Of a stretch of DNA of 64,000 nt, positions 35,401 to 47,600 are shown piece after piece. The stretch lies in NCBI RefSeq assembly GCF_036417845.1, contig NC_089990.1, forward strand, positions 3,794,001 to 3,858,000, written 5' to 3'. Positions within the stretch are counted from its first letter, which is position 1; each line of letters starts with the position of its first letter. The DNA comes from Apteryx mantelli (taxonomy: Eukaryota > Chordata > Aves > Apterygiformes > Apterygidae). The notes beneath the pieces are model-generated. The model ran no database searches and had not been told where the DNA came from. It was given only the letters and a program-made list of their open reading frames with translations. The position numbers and the translations under genes were made by a program.

Positions 35401-38400
35401 AGGAAACAAGCATAATCTCCACTGGTTCTTTGCTCTTTACTTCTTTAAGCAAATTAGCAGAATTTGTTTTAGCCTACTCATTTACTATTGCCATACTTAT
35501 TTTGGACTGTTAGTTTAGAAAGGGATTCTTCATTATTTTCATAAGTTGGTGATGAACAAAGTATTCCTGAAAGCTTGGGTATTCTGCTTGCAAGAACCTA
35601 GGTCTCCAAGCCCTCTAGTTCAAAAGTGCTGCCCAACGTGCCCTTTTAGTAGCCATATGTTAACGCTAAGACCTTTCCAATAAGCTTTTGGCACTAGCTA
35701 TTTTTGAAGTAAAGTATTAGGCTTGGCTCAGTCTCCTCGGAATTACCAACATGTATCAAGGCAAGATTAATTTCTAAAGATTTGAGGGGGAGCTAAAGAT
35801 CAGGTAAACGCTTTTGACTTTAGCAGCATAGCTCCTAACAAAGGAAACAACACATCCTACAGTTAAGACGGTGTGCACAAAGAGCAGATGCAGATACATT
35901 ACCATTCCCATAGCTCCATCAGGTATCATAGCTCCAGGACCAGCTGCCGGAGGTGCAGCAGCTGGGACGTTGGTACCACCCATGGCTCCTCTATTGTTCA
36001 TGCCAATGGTACCTGCAAAAGAAATCTGGAGAATATTCCTGGCAGACACAGGGACAGAGCCCTAATCTATTAGCTAGTTTTGCACTATTAGGCCAAGACA
36101 AACTGATCTTGCGTTCCAGTATTATCTGAAAGTATAGCAGATTCTAATGCTCACCATCTTCGCCAACCACCGAACACCTACTTTTTCACTGGCTCTTGTC
36201 CACGTGACCTAAAACTCTAGGTCATGTAGTCAAAATATGGAAATATAGTAATTGAGATTGCTTCCTGGGCTCAAGGTCTAGTATTACATGTTGTACCAGT
36301 TTCTGTATCAGTACAAACTTCTACGGGAACCTTAATCACATCACGGCTCTGACAGCAACTTCAACTAAGTCTTCTGCATACTGAACAGAGTCTTTCACAG
36401 ATGTACAGTACTGCCTCAAGCCCAATTTTTGATATGTTTGTCATATGAATGTTTCCTGTCACTGAACTGGGAGAAAATTACTTGGAGTGAGTTTCTGAAT
36501 AATGAGCCAATAAAATAGACTATTCAAGACAAAACAAAAAAAAAAATCAAATTTTGTAGAGAAGAAAATGAACACATATAGGAAAGACAGCCACCGAAAA
36601 CTTACCTCCCATACCCATCTGCCCCATTCGCATGTCTGGTGGTTCCCTCTGAAGAAAAAAATAAAAAAAAAAAAAGAGAGATTCATTTCAAATGATAGAA
36701 CTTAAGGCATTCTTCATTACAGTTCTATAAATTCAATGAGTTTGGGGGTTTTACTACTGAAAACTTGGTAGGAGTCATTCCTAGAGTAAATTTCAAAAGA
36801 AGATTTGGGCTACCTTCACTATTAACTACTGAACAAACAGGTCTTATTTAAAATGTCTCATTCTGCAACACTGCTTTTCACAAGCATGGTACAACATCCA
36901 GGAGCAAAGCAAAGCTGTGCACGCAGAATCTACCACAGTAGCAGCATAAAGGAGATATTTGATGTCTGGATGGAAAGATCTGTTGAGCAGCAGGACTGCA
37001 TTAGAAAGAATTAGTTTTGCTACTTCCTCAGCATAGCGAAGAAGCTTTTCATGTTGAAAAGAATGCAAACTTATATAATGAACACACAGGGCTAGGTCGC
37101 TTACATTAAAATTCCAGTTAGCTAGTTCAATTTTTCTTTATCATTTGAGCACAGGGCACACATCACAGATCTCCCTCGCTGCAAAGCCAGAAGTACCGCC
37201 TCACTTCGGTGAGGGTCATACTTTTTCCACATTGGGAATTGAAGAACGGATTTCACTTCACTTCACCTGTAATCTCAGTACCGCTATTTATCATATGAAG
37301 GCATTATTATTTAGAGAACTCAGGAGCTCTGCTATGCAAAGTAATATTCACGCATTTAGGTCAGTCGCACAGTTTTGCCCTTTTACACCTATTTAGCTAT
37401 TTTGCTTAGGGGCCAATTTTACATTAATATGCATAAAACCTTGACACCCCATTGCACTGATGCTATGATACCACCTCCATAGCATTACAGCTGCTGTCAC
37501 ACTAGAAAGCTGTTGGGATTGGAAATGATTTATAAGACAGATCAGTATAGAACTAGAGTTACTGCTATTAAAAGGCAGATTACCATACATTTTACATTCC
37601 AAGAAAATATTGACCAGTGCTGACTTTTAAGTACAACCAAAATATTATGCCTGCAGCACTGCCTCAAGTTGGGATCATTTTATCTAAGCAGAATGAAGAA
37701 AGACTGCAAGCTAGGGATATAGCTGAGCATATGCCCATAACAGGACTCTGCAGCAGTAGTTCAGAAAAGTACATCTTCATTGATGCTCTCAGAATAAAAT
37801 TAGTTTTCATATATTCTTCTGAACAAGATGACTACTGGGAGTGCTACATGAACAGCAGTGGGAAAACGAGTAATCCAATAATCCAATAACTGGGGTATTT
37901 GTATTTCCCAGACAAAACTGTGTTTGGATTTAGGACAGAATGCACTGAGGATGTAGAGTGTCCCAACCAAGTTAAGCATCCACAAAAAGCCTTGTGTTAT
38001 GGAAGAGCAAAATTCTAATGCCAATGCCAAGATGTAATGGGAAAGCAAGAATACTCATACCGCATCAGGAAAATTCCCTTTAAAGCCTTCTTGCTGGCGT
38101 CTCATCATCTCTTCTTGTTGCCTTCTCATTTCCTCCTCACGGCGCCTGCGTTCCTCCTCTTGCCTGCAAAAAAAGAGTCCAAAGATACTCAGCACAACAC
38201 AAACTAATCATCCGCATCACAGGATTGCTCTCAATTTTAAGGAGTTCATTATAAAACCCTACCAGAGCACACCCATGTGCACAGCCAAATACATCCTGAC
38301 TACGTGTAATAAAATGGACAAGAGCCACAGATAGTTGTCAAGTTCCTTCTATATATAGAAGCAGTCTGGAGCTTCTCACAATGACCCTGAAACTGGGAAG

Positions 38401-41400
38401 AGCTGGAACAGCAAGAGAAATCTCTGAGACTAAGTTACCTCTCAAATGAGGGGACAAATGCTAGAATGGGGTTTCCCAGCCTGCAGCACTAAAGACACTG
38501 AATCACTGTATGTATTCTAATTGTTTTATGTGCCTCAATCAAGGTGCTAAACTGAGACACTAAACTGTAAAAGACCAAATACTAGTCAGTGTCCTTCAAC
38601 ATCAGTGGAATAAACTCCCACCTCTTCCATCTTAAACCAACTGTAAACTCTCCCTATGAACAAAAAAGCCTGAGATAACAACCACTTTTTAGGCAGTAAT
38701 TACACTATCACCCTGAACAATTAGGTGCACTGAAGCGCTTCAGTTCCAGAATATCATGGGTTCACAGAATTTCAGAACCTGTCCCCTTACCTGAGTTCCA
38801 ATTGTTTACGTTTTTGTACTTCTTGGTTATGCAATTCCTCCATTCTCCTCAGTTCTTCCTGGCGTCTCATTAAATCTGCAAAGATGACAGCAAAAAAAAA
38901 CAATCAAACTCGTCTGCTCTGCCACTTCTCATCAATTCCTGAACTAAAACTGTATCACAGAAGAGAATAAGGTAATAGAGCTGCCAGCAATACAGTAACA
39001 TCTCTACATTTATTTGCCCCTGCTATGGTTGGTAAGAAGTCAAGTAGCTATGTCACAGCTCATCTTCAGCCAGCTCTAGCCTGTCTACTAAGCTACGCAG
39101 CCCTGAACTTGGCAGGGCCTTGTTCTGATATCATATTTATCTTTGACTGGTACCTTGCCGCATGAGCATAACTTGGTGCTCATGGCGAGCTGCTTCCATC
39201 TCCATTTCCAGCTTCTCTCGAGCTTCCTTGATGTTACGGTCTACCTGTTCTTGCTGCTGCTTCTCCATTTCTATTAGAGCCTTCCAACGCATGGCATACT
39301 CATACTCAAAGCTGCCAGGCTGTGCAAATCGAGGAGGTTGCTCACGCTCCCTGTCAAACAAGGAAGAGCTAGTGAATGCTTCAACAGAGCAAGGAGGAAC
39401 TAGGAAAAATACAGTATGTATGTAAATTCAACGGCAGATCCTTTCAACAATTAGAAATATATTTCTCTCTGAGACAGATAACAAACCACTTTGTCCTCTA
39501 GTTTCTCATGAAAGCCATGCCTAAGATGGCCTCAGGAAAAAAACAAACAAACTTATTGAAAGGAGAAATTTAGGTAGAGTCCTAGTCACACTCTTCTTAC
39601 CAATCCACAGACCTTTCTATTGCAGGATTAATTATGCATGGAAACTGTGTCCCGTCCTCCCCCACACCAAGCAATGACAATGCTTTCATAAGACACCAGA
39701 AGTTACTGGATAAAAGACATTACGGAATACTCTGCAAGAAATAGCCTTTGCTCCTGCTGCACATCTTAGTTCACCTACAGATCCACTCCAGAAATAAACT
39801 GGAAACAGACCTGCCAAACATGTGCTTATTTCACTCATCTCTGCAGCCCCTGCACCTGGAACATCCCACTACTCCTAAGGCAGCTTCCCTGCTCCTGCAG
39901 CACCCATCTTCCTTACTTGAAAAATCCATGAGGTCACATGGTTTACTAATTCCCAGTACTTTGATCACATGATACCTAAACTGAGGAGCCTTCAAAGACC
40001 ACGGCTTTATACCTGGATAGCTCTACAATCTCTTAATGCTATCCAAGTAATTCCTTATACTTTCACTGCGGGTTCAAGACTGTTTCCTCCACAGACTTTC
40101 CACAGGACGTAGAGCAAGTAACACAAAGTCATTGTCTCAGCTTCTCACATGTGTCTCCCCCTTGCACAGATATCTCAAATTTTGATATCAATTTTTATTC
40201 CAGCAGTGGAAGCATACAAACACTTATGATAAATATGTGGATGCTGCTAGGCTTATCCAGCAAAGCTGAACAGAAACATAAATCCGCAAGCACTGCTTTC
40301 TTTCAGCTAACCATAGCAAGAGACCAGTGTATGCTATTCTCTTTCCAGAGTCAGGTCACATCTACAGAAAAAAAAAAAAAGGAGCTTTTTGTAGCACTGA
40401 TGAGCCACACTCCTAAAGACTGAGGCACCAGTCAATGTCCTAGGCCACAGACAGTCTCGCCTCCTTTCTCACAGTAAGCACCTACTTGTGATATTGCTGG
40501 TTTTTGATGACCAGTTTCTCTGGTAGTCCCTCTTCATCATCATACTGATCCATGGGCTCCACAGTGACAGGCCGAGGGAATCTATAAAGAAAAGACGAGG
40601 TGCTTTCAGGACAACTCAGGAATAAGCTTGCTGTGCAGGAAAGCATGTACAGTTTTGCCTGGATCTATAAAATACTGCTTTAGCACTGCTCAAAGAGATT
40701 CAAAGTAGCCAGGGGTCCAAACCAAACAGAAAACAGAAATCACTTAGAACACTTTTTTTTCCTAGAACAGGAACTGAGGTGTTAGTCAAAATCCTTGCTG
40801 AAACCAAAACAAACTGCACTGAAAGAAGAATACTTCCAGTTACTGGTTCAAAATAACAGCTTAACTGAAAACTGACATTCCTTAGCAGGACCTACTCAGC
40901 ACAAGGTCTGTTGGACCCCAGAGTTTGTCTTTTCTCCTGTTCCTCCCTTGCTACATGGCTGATCACCATGTGCTACACAGGCCCTTGTCTGTCTTTTTTA
41001 CAAATGCCCAAGGTGAGTTCTAACTACACTGCTCCTCGCTAGAGGATCATGGCTGCAACATTCATTCCTATTCCCCTGGGGAAGCAACCACGTGCCGTTA
41101 TTACCAAACGGCTACAGTGCTCTGTAGGTGCCTGTTGGGCCCCGCCTGAATTTCCCCACCAGAAATCCACTGGTGCACTTCACAGCACAGACACCGCACA
41201 CGTGTGCTTCTGTCCCCGGTCTCTGTGCGTAGAAGAATGCATCGAAGAGAAAAGCGGGCTTTAGTCCCCTATCTCTGAATTAACTCCCCCATCACAGCAC
41301 TTATACTGCTCATGTCCTCATCATGAAGCAGCACCACAGCCTCTCTTTAGCTTCTCAACCCCATTTGACAGAGTTGGGGAAATAGGAAAGCAATGTTCAG

Positions 41401-44400
41401 GCTTTTCCAAAGTGCAAGTGGTGCCCAGGCTCCAGCAGGAAGGCAGGAGATGGGAGGCTCTATCTTTCCTCAGCTGAAGCTCCACAATGTAGTTTTTCCA
41501 CCATGACATGTTCCATTGATAATGGTCTTATTTTCCAAGGTGCACCAATTTCAATGAGTTTAAGGTTACCTAGCTATTACTATCATTAACTAGGACCAAT
41601 CAGAACAACTTTAATCCGAACCAAACCTTAACTAGAACTAAGCAACATCCTGGTTTGGCTCCCTTATATAATCAGGAACTAATGCACTGATAACTAGAAC
41701 AAGAGTGAATGTTCCCCTCTGAGCTGCTCAAAGTCGTATATTGGTAGTGCTTAGTGTTGCGTGGTGACTTTTTAAAATTTGTTTTCATGGTTCTTTCAAG
41801 ATATATACTTCTGAATCAGCAAGAGCGCTGGGACTAAAAAATCCCAGTAATCTAAGAAAGCCCCGAAGTTCCCCAGCAGCAACATAGCTGCAGAGCAGTA
41901 AACACAATGATGGCTATTCCCAAAGAGCCTCAGGAAAGAAAAGAGAAATGAGGAAAAAAAACGGAGATGCTTTTTGAAACTGAATGCGCTTGTGTACTGC
42001 TGTGCCATATGCAGCCCCAGGGGAAAAAGGTGGGACGTGAGAAGGCACAAAGCTCCAAGTTACTTCAGAAATTAACAGTATAGCCTCAATTTCAGAAAGT
42101 GTTCCGTTATCAAAATCTATGGGCATGTATACAAGATATACAGTATTTTCTTATTCCCCAAAGGTCAGAAAAGGTCCCCCCTCACTTGTTAAAGCAACAA
42201 GCCATGCTCTGTGAAACCTGTTCTAGAATTAGCCATTTACTTAACCACACTCAGATGCTTTCCCAAGAGTCTGCTTTGCTGCCTTGTGATATTCAAGCAC
42301 AGCGAAGACAGTTTATTACAGTCAAAACCCAAACCAATCCAGCCCATTCGAATAGCTTCTCAGACAGATCCTGTGCCCACTGATGGCGACGGATCAGCGT
42401 TCCACCTTAGCAGGGCACTCTGCTGAGTGGAGTCCCAATCCTCGACTCGGCTCTGAAGTGACCCAGAGCACACAATTAACACCCTTGAGCTTCGTTTCCA
42501 AACGATAAGGATTGTCTCTAAAATAGTTCCTGCTTCTTGAAAGCTGCTTTAATTGCCCTAAGAAGGCTTTATCAACAAAGAGCTTATTGGACAGTTTTAT
42601 GCGCTTACCCCACTAGTGGCCTCCCAGAATAAAGTTTTCAGACCCGAGTCTCAGCACAGACTTACTTTTGTCCAAACGGAAGCTAAGCAAAATTCTCCTT
42701 GGGCAAAACCACCTACGGCGTCCTGCCCCATGTCTCATATGCCCCACTCTGACATTAAGAAATGTTGCTTACAAGCCAGTGCCACCCCTCAACCTGCACA
42801 CATGCCAGAATAGCACTTCTCACCCTCCACACTTACGTAGTTAGCAGGAAAGACCCATCACTACATCTATCCAGGGCTTTCCTAGCAGCAGGCTTCCCTG
42901 AGAACTCCACAATGCCTTTCCCAGAGGATCGTCCTCTGTCATCCACAATAACCACAGCCCTTTCCACCTGGCCAAACACAGAGAAGGCTTCCTCCAGGAG
43001 CTCATTGGACACAAACTGAGGCAGGTTCCTGACTGTCAGCGATGCGCTGTGGCATGCAAAACGCACTCTTAGCTGTTTCCCACGTAGAGGCATGTTGTCT
43101 AGTTCCACCTTTGCAATCTCTGCCAGAGTGCGAGTTTCCTAAAGATAAAAAAAGTTATCATTAAAACTCTCAATGCAGGATGGAATTAGCCAGTCACAGA
43201 CACAACAGAGGGTCAAAAGCCTATTTCCCCTGAACAAGTACTTCACAGAGAGGAACAAATAAGCCTCCCATAGCATGGTAAAATATGACCTGACAAAACG
43301 TAGCTATTCTCTGTTATCAATGACTCTAGCTGAATAGGCACCTACAGAGTTTGGGGGAAAGAAAACCATACCAGACATAAGCTTAATCCAACAGTCAGTA
43401 CTAACTAAGCAAACAATTAACCGATCGTTATCTATTGGACATAATCAAATTAAGGCCACAAAGTGAGCCATTTTTTTCAAGATTCAGCTATTAGCCAAGT
43501 CTGGTAACTGTAAAAGGAAACGCTCATTATATAAGAGCTCATGAAAGATGTCCCCATACCTCTTCCCAGTTTCCTACCTTTCCACACATTTAAGTTACTG
43601 CCAAGCAGCTATGCTACAGCAAGGCACCCCCAAGCTTTGGTGTGGGAACCTCATGCTCCATCCATTCACTTTGGGGCTCTTAGAAGGGTTAGTACATGAA
43701 CCAATGAAGCTGAGAACCATCGCTCTGTGTTGGTTTCTACCTAGCCATGCTTCAATGTGATCATCTGGCTATCTCCTGCCTCAAGAGCATCTGTCACTCC
43801 AGTAGTGCTGCATGATAATCTACGCTCACAGAAATCTCACCCTCACACCCTTCCAGAAAGTGGAAGTCTATCTTCTCTACAACAGCATCATGTCCATGTC
43901 GTCCTTCTGTTTTCTACCAGCTGATTTCAGAATGACTTTTACCAGACACCTCACAAATCTTGCCACAAGCTACCTGAATTCACATTCACATTCCTTCTTA
44001 TAAAAGGCTCTAGCCAAACCACTTGTAGAAACAGAGCCCACATATTCCAGGAAAATTGACAGCAGGCAAGATACCTGAACATCTACTACTTCCAATTAGC
44101 AATACTCCTCCAATGTGAGAATCATTGCCACAAAAACACCCCAAAGGCAGCAAGTCACTCACCAGCCTGATAAAGCCAAAGCCTTTGTCCTTGTGTATGA
44201 AGACTTCACCTGCCTTCCCATACTTCTCAAATAACTTTCTCATCTCTTCCTCTGTAATATCTGGGGGCAGATTCCCCACAAACAGGCGGCTTCTTTGGGT
44301 GAAGGTCTTTTCACCAGGTTTCCGGAAATTCTTCAGGTCAATAGTCAGGCCTTCATCTGAGGGGAATAAGGTACACAGCTGCTCTACAGTTGGGGGGATA

Positions 44401-47205
44401 AATTCCATTAGGTTACATCACAGTGAATGCAGAGACACAGGATAATATAGGTAATGCCACTCATTCACTCAGTTCTCAAACCTCTCCAGCCATCTCTAGA
44501 GCAACAAAGGCATATTACTTCAGAATGGGCCAATATTCTCCTTAAAGAAAACATGTGCTCAAACTCCAGTGCTCATTAACACCAGTGAAGGAAAGTCTAG
44601 AGCTGGAGAAAATAGAAACGCTGCGGCTTGGAATAACGTGAGAGATTTCACACAACTTTTGGAGCACTGGTCAAGATGACTGGCCCACAATAAAGGCGGT
44701 AGCGGCCGCAATACAGGATTCTGCTATTACAACTTGAATAATTATAGGAAGCTGCAGTTTAGTTTTGCCAGCAACCAGATTTTTACTGCAAGGGGATGAA
44801 TCTAGAAAACAGAGGTCTAGAAAAATATACTAAAGATATGACGTTTTGCCCAGACAGGTGATATTTTAACTAGCAAGCATCCTACTGGATGGGATTTGGG
44901 TTCTAGAAACTTGGGTTCCAAGCTGAAGAGAAGGCTGGAATGGTGAAAATACAGAAAACAATAAAAACAGCTACATAGGCAAGACCTCAGAAAAATTACA
45001 AAGTTTGTTACAAAATCTGTATTCAGTAAGTGATGCTACATCTAACACTGATAAATAGGGCTGACTGTAGGACCACCCTCAAATCTCCACGCTCTCTCTG
45101 CATCCTGTACACTCTTCAACCCTCCCCTCAGCAAGTCTTTTATCTTTAACCTTCACCTCAACAGCATGACCTGGGAAGCCCTGCTAAACTGCCAGGTGCA
45201 GCCATGATTTTACCATCAGTTTACCTCCATGTCCCCTTTCCTGAAACACATGCAGAACCTACCCACACAGGACAGCCACCCGCACAAAGCAATTCCACCA
45301 TTTTCTGTTTCTGTCTTTTGTTCCTTTTGAACCCATTTTTTCTCTCTTCTATTCATCATTTGACCCAAGCAGCTTGCAGATCAATTCCTGTTCAAATTAT
45401 GCTTTTCAAGTGAGGCACCTCATGGCCACAGGTATGAAATAAACTACAAACGTGAGTGGTCTGCTTCAGGCTACAAAGCATGATACTGATGAGGAAAGGT
45501 AATTTGTGGGAAAACAATGCTTAAGGACAACCCTTGTATCAGCGTAAGCACACCCCCCAAGGGCTAAGACCAAAATGAGACTGACAATACATCTTTTATA
45601 GACTGATGAAAGGAGAATGAAGTTATCTGTTTAGCACAGCAACAGTGCATAGGTCAAGCGTTTTTCTTCTGAACTTTCCAGGCCATTATCAGAAGTATTT
45701 GGGCATCAATTTCAAGGCCTGCAAATATATTAAGAGAGACTTAAGGCAGAGTTATACCAATGTCACTGGTTTACCTTAATAAGATCCACTCAAAGGAATC
45801 TTAGATAGAGTCAGTCACTATAAGCAGATCCCTGTGAGAATACAACAATATAGTTCTTGCAGTGTATTATTCCCAACTTGACTGGGAATGGACTAGTCAG
45901 CCACCTTATCCTACAATCGATCACGAACTGATAAGAGCCTATTTAACAGGGTTGCCTAATAAAAATATCCAGGAATTTTGTACTAGACCAGTATGTGCAT
46001 GTGCGGGGAGCAGGAAGGTCTCGTCAAACCTGCAACTAGGACAGAAAAAAATACATAGAGGAAGCACGCAAAACAACAAAAAGCGTATTTAGCTCAGGGG
46101 AAACTTTTGAAAACACAGCCAAGGTGCACATATAACTTTTTTTTTTTTTTTAAAGTCTTGGCGCTTAGACTTTTTAAAACAAAAAATAACTGATTTCCTA
46201 ATACAACAGGGCACCTCCTTTCCCCCTGCATATGAAAATGTTAATGGCAATGCCCTGATGCCATACTTCTGAACTATCAAGTTAGATCAGTTAAGGCCTT
46301 AGAACTCATTAATGCATACTGCTCACAATCACTATCATCACTGAATCCCAAGTAACAGAGAACTACAGCCCACACACGCTGAATAAGAACAAACTCAGAA
46401 AAACACCATATTAGAGTTAAGCCCAGCATCAGTGTCAGCTGGTACTTTGGCCCTTGGATGCTGAAGTATAACCAAGTAAAGCTAGGTATCTCCCTGTCCC
46501 TCCTGTGCACAAATTTGGTCTTAAATAGTAACTACAATATCTTGTAACAACCTTTTCAGCAGTACTTAAAGAAGCCTGTACTGAGAAGTCCTCCATTACA
46601 GTTAGGAAAAAAAGGAAAGAGAGCCAACTGAAAACAGTCCATCTCACGTTTGTAGTTTAAACAACACTATTAAAAAGTCAGAGACTTCCAAACTCTCCAA
46701 GTGAGTTCTCTCAAAAATCAAAGAAGGAATCTCTGCATCAACACCCAATTTCAAGAACATCAAGCACTTACAAACAAATCTCCATGAAAACCTAGAGGAA
46801 CTGCAAGTGCTTTGCACCTTTGCCTCGACAGAGGGAAAAACTGGCTGCAGTGCAAAGCACCATCTCCAGCAACGGGAAGTCTGCGCGTTGCAGCAGAACG
46901 GTGAATGCAAATTGCGGTTTGCTGAGAAACTCGAGCTTTTATTGTTTGCCACGGAAACAGCCGATTCTTTTCGCTTCTGCCGAGACCTGTTGCACACACG
47001 AGCGCCGGCAGGAGCCCGAGTTACCCTCCGCAGCAAGGGCGACCGCCCAGCGCCTGCACGAAGCGGGGCCCTCCCGGGACTCACTCTGGCTGTTGGCCTG
47101 CTGCCCGTTGGCGGGGATGGACGGCGGCGGGTGCTGCTGGTGCTGGTGCTGCTTCCGCGGCGCGTGGTTCTGCTTCTCCATGTTGAAGCCCTTGTTGCCC
47201 TGCAT
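32500..47205 (-). CDS. NONO: NONO (p54nrb), complete, 10 coding exons, 462 aa
   Basis: NONO is a DBHS protein that dimerises with SFPQ/PSPC1 and acts in paraspeckles, splicing, transcription and DNA repair. Exons: 47085-47205, 44163-44356, 42837-43138, 40486-40581, 39154-39350, 38791-38875, 38061-38163, 36606-36648, 35903-36012, 32500-32637. They total 1389 nt in continuous phase with GT-AG ends. RRM1 is at about 63-130 ([19 protein letters not shown]), RRM2 at about 137-218 ([28 protein letters not shown]), the NOPS segment follows ([20 protein letters not shown]), and the charged coiled coil at about 257-361 includes [21 protein letters not shown] Gly/Ala/Pro-rich tail ends in PNKRRRY, the nuclear localisation signal. 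Human NONO is 471 residues; here the N-terminal His/Gln run is about 11 residues shorter and the tail about 2 longer. The start [14 protein letters not shown] aligns with human. Confidence 0.97.
33188..33550 (-). mobile_element. CR1 LINE fragment, minus orientation
   Basis: Plus-strand text from about 33198 reads as the reverse complement of the CR1 3' end: ttggaaaggacctcaggagg, then cctgctcaaagcagagtcag, ctgcacagcctctctgagca and ttccactgcttggctgtcct. It lies in the last NONO intron (32638-35902). The first 200 bp are clear; the part after about 33410 is diverged. It is 5'-truncated, as CR1 copies usually are. Confidence 0.88.
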
Positions 47206-47600
47206 CTTGCCGACCTGGGGGCAGACACGCACGGTCGGCCGCGGCCCGGAGTTCGCCCCCGGCCCCGCGCCGCCGCCGGGGGCCGCCCCCGCCGCCGGCC
47301 CCAGCCCCGGCCCCGCCTCGCCGGGGGCCGCGCGCCCAAGCGGCCGCGTGCCGCGGCGGGGCGGGGCGGGCCGCGCAGGCCGCGGCGGGCCCGGGAAGGC
47401 CCCAGCGGCGGCGGCCGCCCCCGCCTCGCGCGCAGCGGAGCGGAGGGACGTCACCCCACGCCCCGCCGCCACCCCGGCCTCACCTGGTGGCGGACGCCGG
47501 CGCCAAGGCGGATCGCGGCCTCCTCGCCCCGCACAGCCCGGAGAGGAGCGCGCGCGCGGCCGGAACTCGCGCAGCCTAACCGGGCGCCCGCCGCCCGCGC
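47206..47600 (-). promoter_or_regulatory. NONO: NONO 5' UTR exon(s), intron 1 and core promoter
   Basis: Upstream of the NONO ATG the coding exon opens at an acceptor ccccag|GTCGGCAAG (exon edge 47214). A matching donor GCCACCAG|gtgagg gives a noncoding exon 1 with its low edge at 47484 and a roughly 270-bp intron. Minus-strand CCAAT boxes (plus-strand attgg) lie at 47605-47609 and 47718-47722, so transcription probably starts near 47.5-47.6 kb. The whole region is CpG-dense. Confidence 0.7.
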
